Source: 20CM-2-55-15 sp963738025
Lineage (GTDB): Bacteria; Acidobacteriota; Terriglobia; 20CM-2-55-15
DNA length: 64,000 nt
NCBI GenBank assembly: GCA_963738025.1
Contig: CAVTWA010000003.1
Span: forward strand, 310,001-374,000
Direction: 5' to 3'
Both the position numbers and the translations under genes were made by a program. The notes under the pieces are model-generated. The model was not told the origin of the DNA, did not search any database, and saw only the letters and a program-made list of their open reading frames with translations. Shown here piece by piece: positions 8,446-17,456 of the stretch (positions within the stretch are counted from its first letter, which is position 1; each line of letters begins with the position of its first letter).

Positions 8446-9191
8446 GAACTTGGTTGGTGGCCGCCCTCACTGTACCGCTCCTCCTCTGGTCCCTCGCCGG
8501 ACCGGCAGCCGTGCGCGCGCAACAGCAAGGCCGCGCCGGCGCGACTTCGGCGCGCGACGCCGCACCGATCGACCTCACCGGCTACTGGGTATCGTACGTG
8601 ACGGAGAACTGGCGCTACCGGATGGTGACGCCCGCCAAGGGCGAGTACCGCCGCATTCCGGCATCGCCTGCGGCGCTGCCTCTCATTAACGCCTGGGATC
8701 CGGCCGCCGACGAGCGCGCAGGCAACCAGTGCAAATCCTACGGTGCAGGCGCCATCATGAGCGTGCCCGGCCGCCTGCACATCACCTGGCAGGACGCCGA
8801 CACGCTGCGCATCGAAACGGACGCGGGGACGCAGACTCGCCTGTTCCACTTTTCGCCACGCACTTCTGCATCAGAACCCAGCTGGCAGGGTGAATCGACC
8901 GCGACATGGGAACGTGCAACCGGAACTGACGGGGGCGGCAGCCTGCGCGTCGTCACAGCGAACCTCCGCGCCGGCTATCTGCGGAAAAACGGCGTGCCGT
9001 ACAGCGAGCGGGCGACCGTGACGGAGCATTTCGACGTCGCGCCGCTCCCCGATGGAGGCAAACTCCTGCTCGTCACCACCACCGTCGAAGATCCTGTTTA
9101 CCTGACAGGTCCTTATATCGTAAGTCCACACTTCAAGAAGGAGCCGGACGGCTCCAAATGGGATCCTACACCATGCTCATCCACCTGGTAA
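8442..9191 (+). CDS. Secreted hypothetical protein, MBL-operon member 1
   Basis: 249 residues from a TTG at 8442 that overlaps the preceding TGA (TTGA) with AAGGAG five bases upstream. A signal peptide is clear (LVAALTVPLLLWSLAGPAAV, cleavage near RAQ). The mature protein begins DLTGYWVSYVTENWRYRM and has repeated beta-strand patterns (VTANLRAGYLRKNGVPYSE, LLVTTTVEDPVYLTGPYI). It matches a widespread secreted family of unknown role that also includes its neighbour. Translational overlap with the MBL gene suggests a shared task in the periplasm. Confidence 0.75.
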   Translation: MRTWLVAALTVPLLLWSLAGPAAVRAQQQGRAGATSARDAAPIDLTGYWVSYVTENWRYRMVTPAKGEYRRIPASPAALPLINAWDPAADERAGNQCKSYGAGAIMSVPGRLHITWQDADTLRIETDAGTQTRLFHFSPRTSASEPSWQGESTATWERATGTDGGGSLRVVTANLRAGYLRKNGVPYSERATVTEHFDVAPLPDGGKLLLVTTTVEDPVYLTGPYIVSPHFKKEPDGSKWDPTPCSSTW

Positions 9192-10077
9192 CCCGCCGCT
9201 CTGCAGTCGCGTTCCTGCTCGTCCTTCTCGCGGCGGGCAGGGCGTCGGCACAATTCGACTTCGTGGGCTCGTGGGCGCCTCTAGGTACCGAGGACGTCCA
9301 GAACGACTCGGTGCCGGTGGACTACCTCGGTCTCGCACTCACCGACGAGGCCCGCACTCGCGCCCTCTCTTACGACGAGTCGCAAAAGTCGATGATCGAA
9401 CGGCAGTGCTTCGGTTGGGGCGAGGCCTACATGGTGCTCGGTCCCTTTGGCCTTCGAGTGACGAGCCAGACCGATCCTGTGACGAACCGGGTCGTGTCGT
9501 TCACGATCCTGCCGTGGGAAGACTGGAACGGAATGATCATCTGGATGGATGACCGCCCTCGGCCATCCGACCATGCCCTCCACACCCAGGCCGGTTTTAC
9601 CGTGGGTCGTTGGGAAGGCGGCGCGCTCGCGGCGCGGACCACGCACTGAAGGCGGCCTTCATTCGCAAGACGGGCGTGCCGTTGAGCGATCAGGCCACCA
9701 TCGACTGGCGCTTTTTCCGCCACGGCGACGTCGTGACCGTCCTGATGGTGGCGACAGATCCGGTGTACCTCGCGGAGCCGGAAATCGTCTCGAAGAACTT
9801 CCGGTTGTCGCGAACGCCGCTCGACTACCGCTCGGAGTGCGAGACGGCCTACGAAGGGCGGGAACCAGGCGAGAGCGTTCCCCATTACGCCCCGGATCAG
9901 AATCCGTTCGCCGATGAGTTCGTGAATCTCTATCACCTGCCGCGAGAGGCCGTGCTCGGCTATCGCGAGACGCTCTATCCGGAGTACCGGAAAAAGATCA
10001 AGGCCACCTACGTCCCTCCGCCACCGTGCAGCGAATCCTGCGGGGCTGCCGGCAACTTCGTCCTGCGGCGGCAGTGA
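9173..10077 (+). CDS. Secreted hypothetical protein, MBL-operon member 2 (frameshifted)
   Basis: Starts at the ATG at 9173 inside the end of the previous gene (an in-frame ATG at 9158 is also possible). Signal peptide MLIHLVTRRSAVAFLLVLLA ends near ASAQ, then FDFVGSWAPLGTEDV. The frame meets TGA at 9647, but the next frame continues the same family (LKAAFIRKTGVPLSDQATID, VLMVATDPVYLAEPEIVSK, ending at 10077). A lost C in CGCAC(C)TGAAG near 9646 explains the break. Joined, it gives ~300 residues similar in plan to the preceding gene. One of the few probable deletions among the frameshifts in this window. Confidence 0.72.
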
Positions 10078-10148
10078 AACCCCAGGATGTTGCAAAACTG
10101 TTACGGTCCAAGATAGAGACGCATGCAGCGTGAGGGTGTGTTCATAGT

Positions 10149-10392
10149 CCCCGCCTAAGTTAGGCGGGGATGCCCTCGCGAAGCGAGGGCCGGGGCGGGG
10201 CGGAGCGCGAGCCCGATAGGGCGAAGCCTAAATACCTGTTCAAAGTCCCGCGAAGCGGCTCCTTATAAATTTCCGCGAAGCGGACCGAATTAATAAGGAG
10301 CGCTGCGCGGAAATCCATAAGGTCGCTTCGCGTCTTTGAACAGACCGCCCCGCCTTCGCTGCGCGAAGGCACCCCGCCTAACTTAGGCGGGG
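10149..10392. repeat. Large palindromic repeat, family B copy 2 (inverted relative to copy 1)
   Basis: A 244-bp block whose reverse complement matches 7038-7282 over its full length: CCCCGCCTAAGTTAGGCGGG ends, a GAGGG/CCTTCGC stem, GCTTCGCG blocks and TTTGAACAG motifs. The family-A flank continues to the right until about 10450 (CAGGTTTACATCGCA). Together the two copies bracket a 2.87-kb segment carrying the MBL gene and two secreted-protein genes. Confidence 0.85.
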
Positions 10393-10438
10393 ACTGGTCC
10401 ACCAGCGTTACATACAACCCAGGTTTACATCGCAAACC

Positions 10439-10546
10439 ACAACGTTCAATATCTACAAGTCGCGACTCTGCAACCGACACGTATGGTCTATGCATATCCT
10501 GAGCCTTCCACACCTTACCCATGCCGCCTTTGCTGCCCGGCTCCAT
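10439..10546 (-). pseudogene. Short relic of a Ser/Thr kinase N-terminus
   Basis: On the minus strand the sequence encodes GSKGGMGKVWKAQDMHR, close to the glycine loop of PknB-type kinases (G.GGMG.V.KA.D). Nothing else of a kinase follows; the frame stops at 10439 beside the repeat. It is the second kinase fragment found next to a family A/B repeat. The rest of 10547-10655 holds no recognisable gene, only a short open tail (LDNLVKKYQPR). Confidence 0.4.
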
Positions 10547-10655
10547 TCTGATTTGTGGACGTCCCTCAAAACCTTGAAGATGCGCGTTTTTTCGAAGCCG
10601 GGAACCGAACGACCCTGGACAATCTGGTGAAGAAGTATCAACCCAGGTGACTCAA

Positions 10656-11360
10656 TTAAGGCCGGACCTGCAGGAGTTCGCGAATCCAACCCGCGGTCGC
10701 AGCCTGCTCGACGGTCTTTCCGGCAGCATCTTTCTTCTTGATCGAGGCTCCGCTTGCAAGAAGCGCCAGAATAATCTGCCGCTGCTGCTCGATCGCTTCG
10801 GGGCTGCCGCTGCCGCCACGGCCCGTGTTCTGGACCGCAAGGTGAAGAGGCGTTGACCCGTTCTTATTAGGCAGATCTGCCTTCGCTCCAGCGGAAAGTA
10901 AGGCCTGAACGGCGGCTGCACAACGCGTGCGCACGGCACGATGGAGCGGCGCAACCCCGCTCTTGTCGGTAGCATTGGGATCGGCACCGGCACGGACCAG
11001 ACACTCGATCGTTGCTACCTGGGCAGACGGATTCCACGTGTTGCAGTCCGCTGCGTAATGAAGCGGCTCGGCGCCGCGACGGTTTTTCGCCGCACAGCTG
11101 GCACCACGATCGATCAGGAACTGAGCCAGTTCGAACCTGAATCCGGCTGCCGCTGCATGAAGAGCCGTGTCGCCGCCATACAGGTAGTGCCGGATCTCCG
11201 GGAAAAAGTACTCCGATGCGGACTCCCGGGTCGCGCCGAGAATCGCCGGCATCTGCACGAGCTTCGGAGAAGCGCTTACGATTTCACGCACTTTCGCACT
11301 ATCGCCTGCAACAATCGATCTCATGAGGACCATCAATTCGTTATCTGCAGTTTCGCGCAT
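10656..11360 (-). CDS. Ankyrin-repeat protein
   Basis: 234 residues with about five ankyrin repeats: GDTALHAAAAGFRFELAQFL, GAEPLHYAADCNTWN, SGVAPLHRAVRTRCAAAVQA, GSTPLHLAVQN, and a degenerate last one (GKTVEQAATAGWI). There is no signal peptide, so it should act in the cytoplasm as a protein-binding scaffold. Partners are not evident. It is divergent from the molybdenum-cofactor genes that start at 11465. A weak AGAGAG purine stretch lies before the ATG. Confidence 0.85.
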   Translation of the reverse strand: MRETADNELMVLMRSIVAGDSAKVREIVSASPKLVQMPAILGATRESASEYFFPEIRHYLYGGDTALHAAAAGFRFELAQFLIDRGASCAAKNRRGAEPLHYAADCNTWNPSAQVATIECLVRAGADPNATDKSGVAPLHRAVRTRCAAAVQALLSAGAKADLPNKNGSTPLHLAVQNTGRGGSGSPEAIEQQRQIILALLASGASIKKKDAAGKTVEQAATAGWIRELLQVRP

Positions 11361-11464
11361 GATGCTTACTCTCTGACGGTAGGCGTTTTAAAGGCCGTCC
11401 GTCAAATATCGCATATCATTGAGGCCGCCATTCGCGAAGGGTTTCGGGTATTCTGACGTCCGGC

Positions 11465-12715
11465 ATGAACGAGCAGAACCGGCGAACCACAGACGACGTT
11501 CGGATGCGCGGCTTCGCGCGGCGGCAGTCCGTCGAGAGCGCTCTCGCATGGCTTGATGCGCAATTGCAGCCCCTCGATCCAGAACCCGTGGCACTGCGTA
11601 TGGCGGCCCGTCGCGTGTTAGCCGAATCCATCACGAGCAACGTGGATGTGCCCGGATTCGATCGCGCAACGATGGATGGATACGCGCTTGCCGCCGAGAG
11701 TACAGAAGGCGCGACATCCTATAACCGCCTGCCTTTGACGGTAATCGGCGACTCGCTTCCTGGCCGTCCTTTCCCCCATCACGTTGGCGCCGGTCAGGCC
11801 GTGCGAATCATGACCGGGGCGCCGATGCCGCAGGGCTGTGACGCCGTTCTGCCCGCCGAGTGGGTCGACAGCGCGGAAGCGGCATCGACGGTTGTCGCAG
11901 TCGCCGCCGTCTCTCCTGGTAAACACGTCGGTCGCCGGGGAGAGGACATCGCCCAGGGGACGGCGCTCTTGCCGCATGGACGATTGTTGCGGCCGCAAGA
12001 CCTTGGAGTGCTGAGTTCCGTCGGTGTTGAACAAGTGCACGTCTATCGCCGGCCGCGGGTCCGCCTGGTGGTGACCGGCAATGAGCTGCTGCCGGCCGGC
12101 TCGCAGCCGCAGGGACATTGCATCGCAGACGCCAATGGTCCGATGCTCGCGGCCCTCGTTGAACGCGACGGCGGGCTTGTCGATTTCCCCTCCCTGGTCC
12201 CTGATGAACACGACGCTATCCTGGACAGCCTGTACACGGATGCGGACGTAGTGATCGTCTCCGGAGGATCGAGTGTCGGAGTGGAGGACCTTGCGCCGAC
12301 GCTTCTCGCGAGCCATGGCGAACTCGCCGTTCATGGAATCGCCATGCGGCCCAGCAGCCCGACCGGCTTCGGCCGGCTCGAACATCGCCTGGTTTTTCTG
12401 CTGCCGGGAAACCCGGTATCATGCCTTTGCGCGTACGATTTTTTCGCCGGCCGCGCCATTCGCGCGCTGGGAGGCCGCTCGCTGACGTGGCCTTACCGTT
12501 CGATCAGCGCGAAACTGGCCCGTAAGATCAGTTCGCCGATCGGCCGCCTCGATTACGCGCGCGTGCGGCTCGTTGACGGCGATGTCGAACCGATCGCTGT
12601 CGGTGGCGCATCGATACTCTCTTCAACGACTCGCGCCGACGGTTTCGTCATCGTCCCGGCCGACAGCGAAGGGTTCGCGCCCGGCAGTGAAGTGGAAGTC
12701 TGGCTCTATGCGTGA
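11465..12715 (+). CDS. moeA: Molybdopterin molybdenumtransferase MoeA
   Basis: 416 residues. MoeA inserts molybdate into adenylylated molybdopterin. Domains in order: N-terminal MoeA domain (VDVPGFDRATMDGYALAAES near residue 65), a middle domain with the RIMTGAPMPQGCDAVLPAEW motif, the MoCF-binding domain (RVRLVVTGNELLP and DVVIVSGGSSVGVEDL near 265) and the C-terminal beta domain. The 3' end overlaps the next moeA by 8 bases. A TATTCT box at 11449-11454 lies ten bases before the ATG and no ribosome-binding site is seen, so the message may have a very short leader. The MoCF motif reads GGSSVG where many homologues have GGxSxG, so it looks functional. Confidence 0.93.
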   Translation: MNEQNRRTTDDVRMRGFARRQSVESALAWLDAQLQPLDPEPVALRMAARRVLAESITSNVDVPGFDRATMDGYALAAESTEGATSYNRLPLTVIGDSLPGRPFPHHVGAGQAVRIMTGAPMPQGCDAVLPAEWVDSAEAASTVVAVAAVSPGKHVGRRGEDIAQGTALLPHGRLLRPQDLGVLSSVGVEQVHVYRRPRVRLVVTGNELLPAGSQPQGHCIADANGPMLAALVERDGGLVDFPSLVPDEHDAILDSLYTDADVVIVSGGSSVGVEDLAPTLLASHGELAVHGIAMRPSSPTGFGRLEHRLVFLLPGNPVSCLCAYDFFAGRAIRALGGRSLTWPYRSISAKLARKISSPIGRLDYARVRLVDGDVEPIAVGGASILSSTTRADGFVIVPADSEGFAPGSEVEVWLYA

Positions 12716-14654
12716 GCAGGAACAATTTCTGCAGGTACTCGATCGCGACGAAGCGGAGCGGCGTTTTCGCGCCGCGATCGACGCGACACCGCGTGGCATC
12801 GAGAGCGTGCCGCTCGATGCGGCGCTTGGCCGCGTTCTGGCGGCCGACGTCCTCTCGCCCGTCGATGTTCCGTCCTTTGACCGCTCGAACGTGGACGGCT
12901 TCGCCGTTGTCGCCGACAGCACCTTCGGCGCATCCGAGGAAGTTCCGCACTGCCTGCAGCTCAGCGAGGAAACCATCCACACCGGGGTCGTGCCGCATAC
13001 CGTAATCCGCAGCGGAGCTGCCGTTTCGATTGCCACCGGAGGAATGGTGCCGCGCGGCGCCGACGCCGTGGTGATGGTCGAACACGCGGAGGTGCGCGGC
13101 AACGAGTTGCATGTGGCGCGCGCGGTGACGTCCGGAAGCGGTATATCGTTCGCGGGGACGGACATCACCGCAGGCGAAACGGTGCTTCGGCTCGGGCACG
13201 TGCTGACGAGCCGCGACACAGGAGTGCTGGCCGCCATCGGTGTCGACCGTATCGACGTCTGGCGTAAACCGGTCGTCGCCATCCTCTCCACCGGCGACGA
13301 AATCATCGCTCCCGGCGAGCCGATGCAGCCGGCGAAAGTATACGACTCGAATGCGCAGATTCTCGCCGATGCCGTTCGCGAGCTGGGCGGCGAGCCGATG
13401 CGACTGGGCATTATCGGCGACAACCTCGTTGAACTCCGCGAAAGCCTTCGGCAGGCTATCGGCGCCGCGGATATCGTGTTGCTCTCCGGAGGCACCAGCA
13501 AGGGCGCGGGCGACTTGTCGTATCGCGCCGTCGCCGAACTTCGGGATCCGGGCATCGTCGCGCACGGTGTCGCACTGAAGCCCGGCAAGCCCATTTGCCT
13601 GGCGGCCACTCGTGGCCGGCCGGTCGTCGTGCTTCCCGGCTTTCCGACATCGGCGATTTTCACGTTTCACGAGTTCGTTGCGCCGGTCATTCGAGAGATG
13701 GCTGGGCGGGGTGGCACGAAGCGGACAACGGTTTCGGCGCGCCTGGCCGTCAAGGTCAACAGCGAGATCGGCCGGACGGAATACTTGCTGGTGGGACTGG
13801 TCGAGACTGCGCCAACGTCGGATGCCCCGAAGTCCAGCGTATCCCTCGCTGCATATCCGATGGGACAGGGGTCCGGAAGCGTTACAACTTTCAGCCGCGC
13901 CGATGGTTTCGCGACGATCGGCCGCCACGAAGAGATTGTCGAGGCCGGAACGCACATTGAGGTGCAGTTGCTCGGCAGCGAACTGCAATTGGCCGATCTC
14001 GTCGTCATCGGCAGCCACTGCATCGGCCTCGATTTCCTGCTTGGCGTGCTGCAACAGCGTGGCGTGCGATCCAAGTTCCTCGCCGTCGGCAGCACCGCAG
14101 GGTTGGACGCTGCCAGGCGAGGCGAATGCGATGTTGCGGGAATCCACCTGCTCGATCCGAAAACTGACGAGTACAACCTGCCTTTTCTGAGTCCGGGCCT
14201 GGAACTGGTTCGCGGTTATGGCCGCGTCCAGGGCGTCGTCTTCCGTAAGGGTGACGTACGCTTCGAAGGCAAGACGGCGCACGAAGCGGTTACGGCGGCA
14301 AAACGCGATCCGTCATGCGTCATGGTCAACCGCAATCAGGGGAGCGGGACACGAGCGCTCATCGATCGCCTGCTCGAAGGAGTCAAGCCCGTGGGGTATC
14401 CCGTGCAGCCTCGCAATCACAACGCGGTTGCCGCCGCCGTCTGGCAAGGCCGGGCGGACTGGGGACTGACGCTGGAGAGGATTGCGCCGCAATGCCGGCC
14501 TCGGCTTTCTGCCGCTGCAGGAGGAGCGATACGATTTCGTTGTGCCCGAATCGCGCGCGAATCGCGCCGGCGTCGTGGCCTTCAAGAAGCTGCTGAACGA
14601 GCCTTCGACACGGGATGCGCTGGCGCGTCTCGGAATGAAGGCTTGCTACAGTGA
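12708..14654 (+). CDS. moeA: MoeA fused to periplasmic-binding-like domain (frameshifted near the 3' end)
   Basis: Starts at the ATG at 12708, overlapping the first moeA stop. Residues ~1-415 form a full MoeA (VDVPSFDRSNVDGFAVVADS, IATGGMVPRGADAVVMVEHA, VLLSGGTSKGAGDLSY). Residues ~430-640 form a PBP_like domain (GSHCIGLDFLLGVLQQRGV, GSTAGLDAARRGECDVAGIH, VNRNQGSGTRALIDRLL), a type thought to sense molybdate, tungstate or cofactor. Near 14486 an extra C shifts the frame: GLGFLPLQEERYDFVVPESR and TRDALARLGM continue in the next frame. The TGA at 14652-14654 overlaps the mobA GTG (GTGA), which may be the native stop if a second, compensating shift exists near 14640. Confidence 0.85.
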   Translation: MREQEQFLQVLDRDEAERRFRAAIDATPRGIESVPLDAALGRVLAADVLSPVDVPSFDRSNVDGFAVVADSTFGASEEVPHCLQLSEETIHTGVVPHTVIRSGAAVSIATGGMVPRGADAVVMVEHAEVRGNELHVARAVTSGSGISFAGTDITAGETVLRLGHVLTSRDTGVLAAIGVDRIDVWRKPVVAILSTGDEIIAPGEPMQPAKVYDSNAQILADAVRELGGEPMRLGIIGDNLVELRESLRQAIGAADIVLLSGGTSKGAGDLSYRAVAELRDPGIVAHGVALKPGKPICLAATRGRPVVVLPGFPTSAIFTFHEFVAPVIREMAGRGGTKRTTVSARLAVKVNSEIGRTEYLLVGLVETAPTSDAPKSSVSLAAYPMGQGSGSVTTFSRADGFATIGRHEEIVEAGTHIEVQLLGSELQLADLVVIGSHCIGLDFLLGVLQQRGVRSKFLAVGSTAGLDAARRGECDVAGIHLLDPKTDEYNLPFLSPGLELVRGYGRVQGVVFRKGDVRFEGKTAHEAVTAAKRDPSCVMVNRNQGSGTRALIDRLLEGVKPVGYPVQPRNHNAVAAAVWQGRADWGLTLERIAPQCRPRLSAAAGGAIRFRCARIARESRRRRGLQEAAERAFDTGCAGASRNEGLLQ

Positions 14655-15277
14655 TTACGCGGGGGCATCGTCCTGTGCGGCGGCCGATCAACGCGGATGG
14701 GATCTTCGAAGGCGCTTCTGCCTTTCGGCTCCGAGACCATGCTTCAGCGTGTGGTTCGGCTGCTTGGCACAGTCGTCTCTCCGCTGGTGGTCGTCGCGGC
14801 GCCGGAGCAGGCGCTGCCCGAGTTGCCGGCATCCGTGACCATAACCCGCGACGAGCGGGAAGGCCGCGGACCGCTGGAAGGATTGCGCGCCGGGTTGAAG
14901 GCGCTGGCCCGGACGTCGAGAGCGCGTACGTGACGAGCTGCGATGTGCCTTTGCTCGTACCGGAGTTCGCGAGGCGGATGATCGATCTCCTGGGCGAGGA
15001 CGACATCGCCGTCATGGAAATCGACGGCTTTGCGCATCCGCTGTCGGCCGTTTACCGGCGCCGTACGCTACCGCACGTCGAAGCACTGCTGGCGGCGGAT
15101 CGACTGCGGCCGGCGTTCCTGTTCGACGCTGTGCGGACCCGCCGCGTGCAACCGGCGGAAATGGCCGCCGTCGACCCCGAACTATTGACACTGCGCAATT
15201 TCAACACGCCTGAAGACTATCGGAACGCGCTGTTGGCGGCCGGCATCACCAGCCACGCTGGCGATGATACTCGGTGA
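14651..15277 (+). CDS. mobA: Molybdenum cofactor guanylyltransferase MobA (two compensating frameshifts)
   Basis: MobA adds GMP to Mo-molybdopterin to make the bis-MGD used by formate dehydrogenases. The GTG at 14651 overlaps the TGA of the preceding frame. The N-terminal nucleotide-binding motif (IVLCGGRSTRMGSSKALLPF) is in the +1 frame between about 14663 and 14907; before and after that the protein is in the frame of the GTG (for example AYVTSCDVPLLVPEF and HPLSAVYRRRTLPHVEALL). An extra G in the G run at 14661-14665 and a missing base in GGC(C)CGG near 14907 explain this. Joined length about 209 residues, normal for MobA. Its end overlaps the end of the convergent AOR gene by 32 bases. 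Confidence 0.82.
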   Translation: MITRGHRPVRRPINADGIFEGASAFRLRDHASACGSAAWHSRLSAGGRRGAGAGAARVAGIRDHNPRRAGRPRTAGRIARRVEGAGPDVESAYVTSCDVPLLVPEFARRMIDLLGEDDIAVMEIDGFAHPLSAVYRRRTLPHVEALLAADRLRPAFLFDAVRTRRVQPAEMAAVDPELLTLRNFNTPEDYRNALLAAGITSHAGDDTR

Positions 15278-16988
15278 CAAGAAGCCTCAGTTGCTCGCGG
15301 CTGAGCGTCGCTGCCGGGTCGCCGGCGGGGGCAGTGCCGAGAAACCGGTCGGGCAGCGTATCTTCGTCAACCGTCCAGCCGGCGCAGCAGATTGAATTGC
15401 CGCTTGGCGCCCACGATGCGGCCGGCGGTTTCGCGCAGTTCACTCGCGGTTGCGTCCCAGCCCGTGACGAGCTGCAGCATCTCGGCGGCTTCCGCGTAAA
15501 AGTCTTCGAAAACGCCGCGCAGAAATTTGCAGAGGATGAGCGAGTCCATGATCGCGGCCTTGTCTTCGGTTTCGATGGCGTAGTGCACCGCATCGACGGT
15601 CACATTCTTGCGGTCCACTTTGTCGGAGAAATCGATCTCGTAAGCGCCGCTGCGATTGTGATCCGCGCCGCGCGTGCCCACGGCAAAGCCCAGCGCCATC
15701 GTCTGAAGTCCGCGCGGCTCGTATCCTGGAATCTCGAGGCCTTTGACCTGGGGCGCGAACGCGATGCTGTCATGGCCGATCGCCTGGGCCGCGCGCCGGC
15801 TTCCTTCCGCCAGCAGATTGCCAATGCCTTCGCGGCGGCCGATCAACTCGATCGCGCGCAACATCGCTTCTCCCGATTCCGAACGAGAGCCATGGCTCGT
15901 CGAGCAACCCGCGTTCGACGCACTCCATCGCAAAGGCAATCGTGCCTCCGGCGCTGATCGTGTCGACGCCGAGATCGTCGCAAAGCTTCGAGGCTCGCAG
16001 CACAACGTCTGGATCGCTTACGCCGCACAGCGGGCCGAGGGCGAACAGGCTTTCATATTCGAGCCGGACGCCGTTGTTGTCTCCGAGTTCATAGATGTGC
16101 TCGCATCCGATGGTACAAGCCACGCAACTCGCACGCGTGCGGCTGTGCGTTTGCCGGATCTCCTCGGGAGAGAGGCCGGCAGCGCCGTCGAACGTGCCGG
16201 ACTGAAAGTTACGCGTCGGCAGTACGCCGAGGCGATTGAAGGTCAGGAGATTCGCGGCCGTGCCGAGCTCACGATACTTGGCCGTAGCGGGGCCAAAGGA
16301 GCGTTGCGAAAGCACCTTGCTGTAGTCGGCCAGCGCGCGCGGCTCGCGCCCATTCGCAGCGGTGCGTGCCGCGCACCGCGATCGCTTTCAGGTTCTTGCT
16401 GCCGAGGACGGCGCCGCTCCCGCCACGTCCGGCGTGGCGGCCATCGTGAGAAATCGTCGCATAACGGACAAGGTGTTCGCCGGCGGGACCGATCGACGCC
16501 ACCTGATATCCGGCGCCAAGTCTGGCTTTGAGCGCCGCCTCTGCGGAAGAGCATCCGAGCCCGGCAAGATCCTCTGCGGGCTCCAGACGGACTCTGCCGT
16601 CATCTATGATCAATGTCGAGAGAACTGCCGCCCGGCCAACGATGACCAGGGCGTCGCATCCGCACTGTTTGCCGGCGATCGCGAATCCGCTGCCGGCCAG
16701 CGAGTCGTTGATCCGGTCGGTTAGCGGGCTTTTGCTGACGACCGCGAACTTGGCCGAAGTGGTGAGCGGGCTGCCAACCAATGGACTGAAGACGAATATG
16801 AGAGGAGCCTCGGGTGCGAGAGCATCTGGACAGGATCGGCTCTCCTCGAGCAACAGCCATGCCCCCAGTCCGCTGCCGCCGATGAACTGCCGCAGGACGG
16901 TCTCCGCAAGCGGAACGCGCTCGACGCTTCCATTCGAGACATCAATGCGCAGATAGCAGCCATGGTAGCCGGACGGCCGGGAGTCCAT
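15246..16988 (-). CDS. Aldehyde ferredoxin oxidoreductase family protein (three frameshifts)
   Basis: Tungsten- or molybdenum-pterin enzyme that oxidises aldehydes to acids with ferredoxin. Pieces in order: N-terminal pterin-binding domain (YHGCYLRIDVSNG, FIGGSGLGAWLL, NDSLAGSGFAIAGKQCGCDA, GSGAVLGSKNLKAIAVRG) to about 16345; then ELGTAANLLTFNRLGVLPTR and the 4Fe-4S motif SCVACTIGCEH to about 15877; then GNLLAEGSRRAAQAIG, ADHNRSGAYEIDFSD and the distal cluster Cys in SLILCKFLRG to about 15382; then the tail (WTVDEDTLPDRFLG) to 15246. Each break is a +1 shift. Joined ~580 residues, normal for AOR. The moaD stop lies 3 bases upstream. Whether it uses W or Mo cannot be told. Confidence 0.83.
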
Positions 16989-16991
16989 TCA

Positions 16992-17247
16992 TCACCCTCC
17001 CGCGTCGGCCGAGAGAATCAGCACACAATCGGCTTCATTCAATCGCGTCGCGGGATCAGTGACGAACCGATCACCGTTAAGGCTAGCCAGAATCGGGGAT
17101 TGCAGACGGCCGGAGTGAACGAGTTCGCCAAGCGAAGGAAAGCGAACCGCCAGCGTCGGAAAGCAACTGCCCAAGCGTCTCAGCCTGCAACTCCAGCTCG
17201 GCGACGCCTGCACGCTCGCGCGGAATACCAAACAACTCGACACGCAT
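16992..17247 (-). CDS. MoaD/ThiS-family sulfur carrier (frameshifted)
   Basis: About 84 residues once joined. The start MRVELFGIPRERAGVAELEL and LGQLLS lie in one frame to about 17158; LAVRFPSLGELV, then ILASLNGDRF, and the C-terminal ADCVLILSADAGG lie in the next, so one base is inserted. The terminal Gly-Gly is the site that becomes a thiocarboxylate to give sulfur to molybdopterin. Only 3 bases separate its stop from the AOR start, so they form an operon. A dedicated MoaD for AOR (like the MoaD-AOR pairs in archaea and other bacteria) is likely. Confidence 0.8.
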
Positions 17248-17297
17248 GATTCGCTTGATGCTACCACATTGCCGCCCATGGGCTCGCACTGCCGGGA

Positions 17298-17400
17298 TTT
17301 GCACCAAAAAGGCGGGCTGTCACAGACTGCCGCTACATGCTTGTTTGATGGCGAATGTAGGGGCCATCTATGAGCGCCCTGATCCCTTTTTGTCCAAAGC
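17298..17400. repeat. Palindromic dispersed repeat, family A, short form
   Basis: Inverted ends (TTTGCACCAAAAAGG and CCCTTTTTGTCCAAAGC) enclose GGCTGTCACAGACTGCCGCT and a TCTATGAGCGCCCTGATCCC stretch, the same plan as 6421-6526. It fills most of the divergent region between moaD (minus) and the formate dehydrogenase genes (plus). Confidence 0.75.
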
Positions 17401-17444
17401 CGTTCTGCCGAGATCCCGTGCTGAAAAAGCTGCAGGGTCCGGGT

Positions 17445-17450
17445 TAGAAT
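17445..17450 (+). promoter_or_regulatory. Candidate -10 box of a leaderless promoter
   Basis: TAGAAT followed by exactly six bases and then the ATG at 17457. Transcription starting about seven bases beyond the box would begin at the A of the start codon. No Shine-Dalgarno site precedes the gene. A weak CTGAAA sits 18 bases upstream as a possible -35. Confidence 0.5.
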
Positions 17451-17456
17451 GACGCC

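Noticed and set aside
12623..14282. Long open frames of 346 and 544 codons on the minus strand opposite moeA-PBP
   Set aside because: They mirror a well-conserved gene in GC-rich DNA and show no family pattern.
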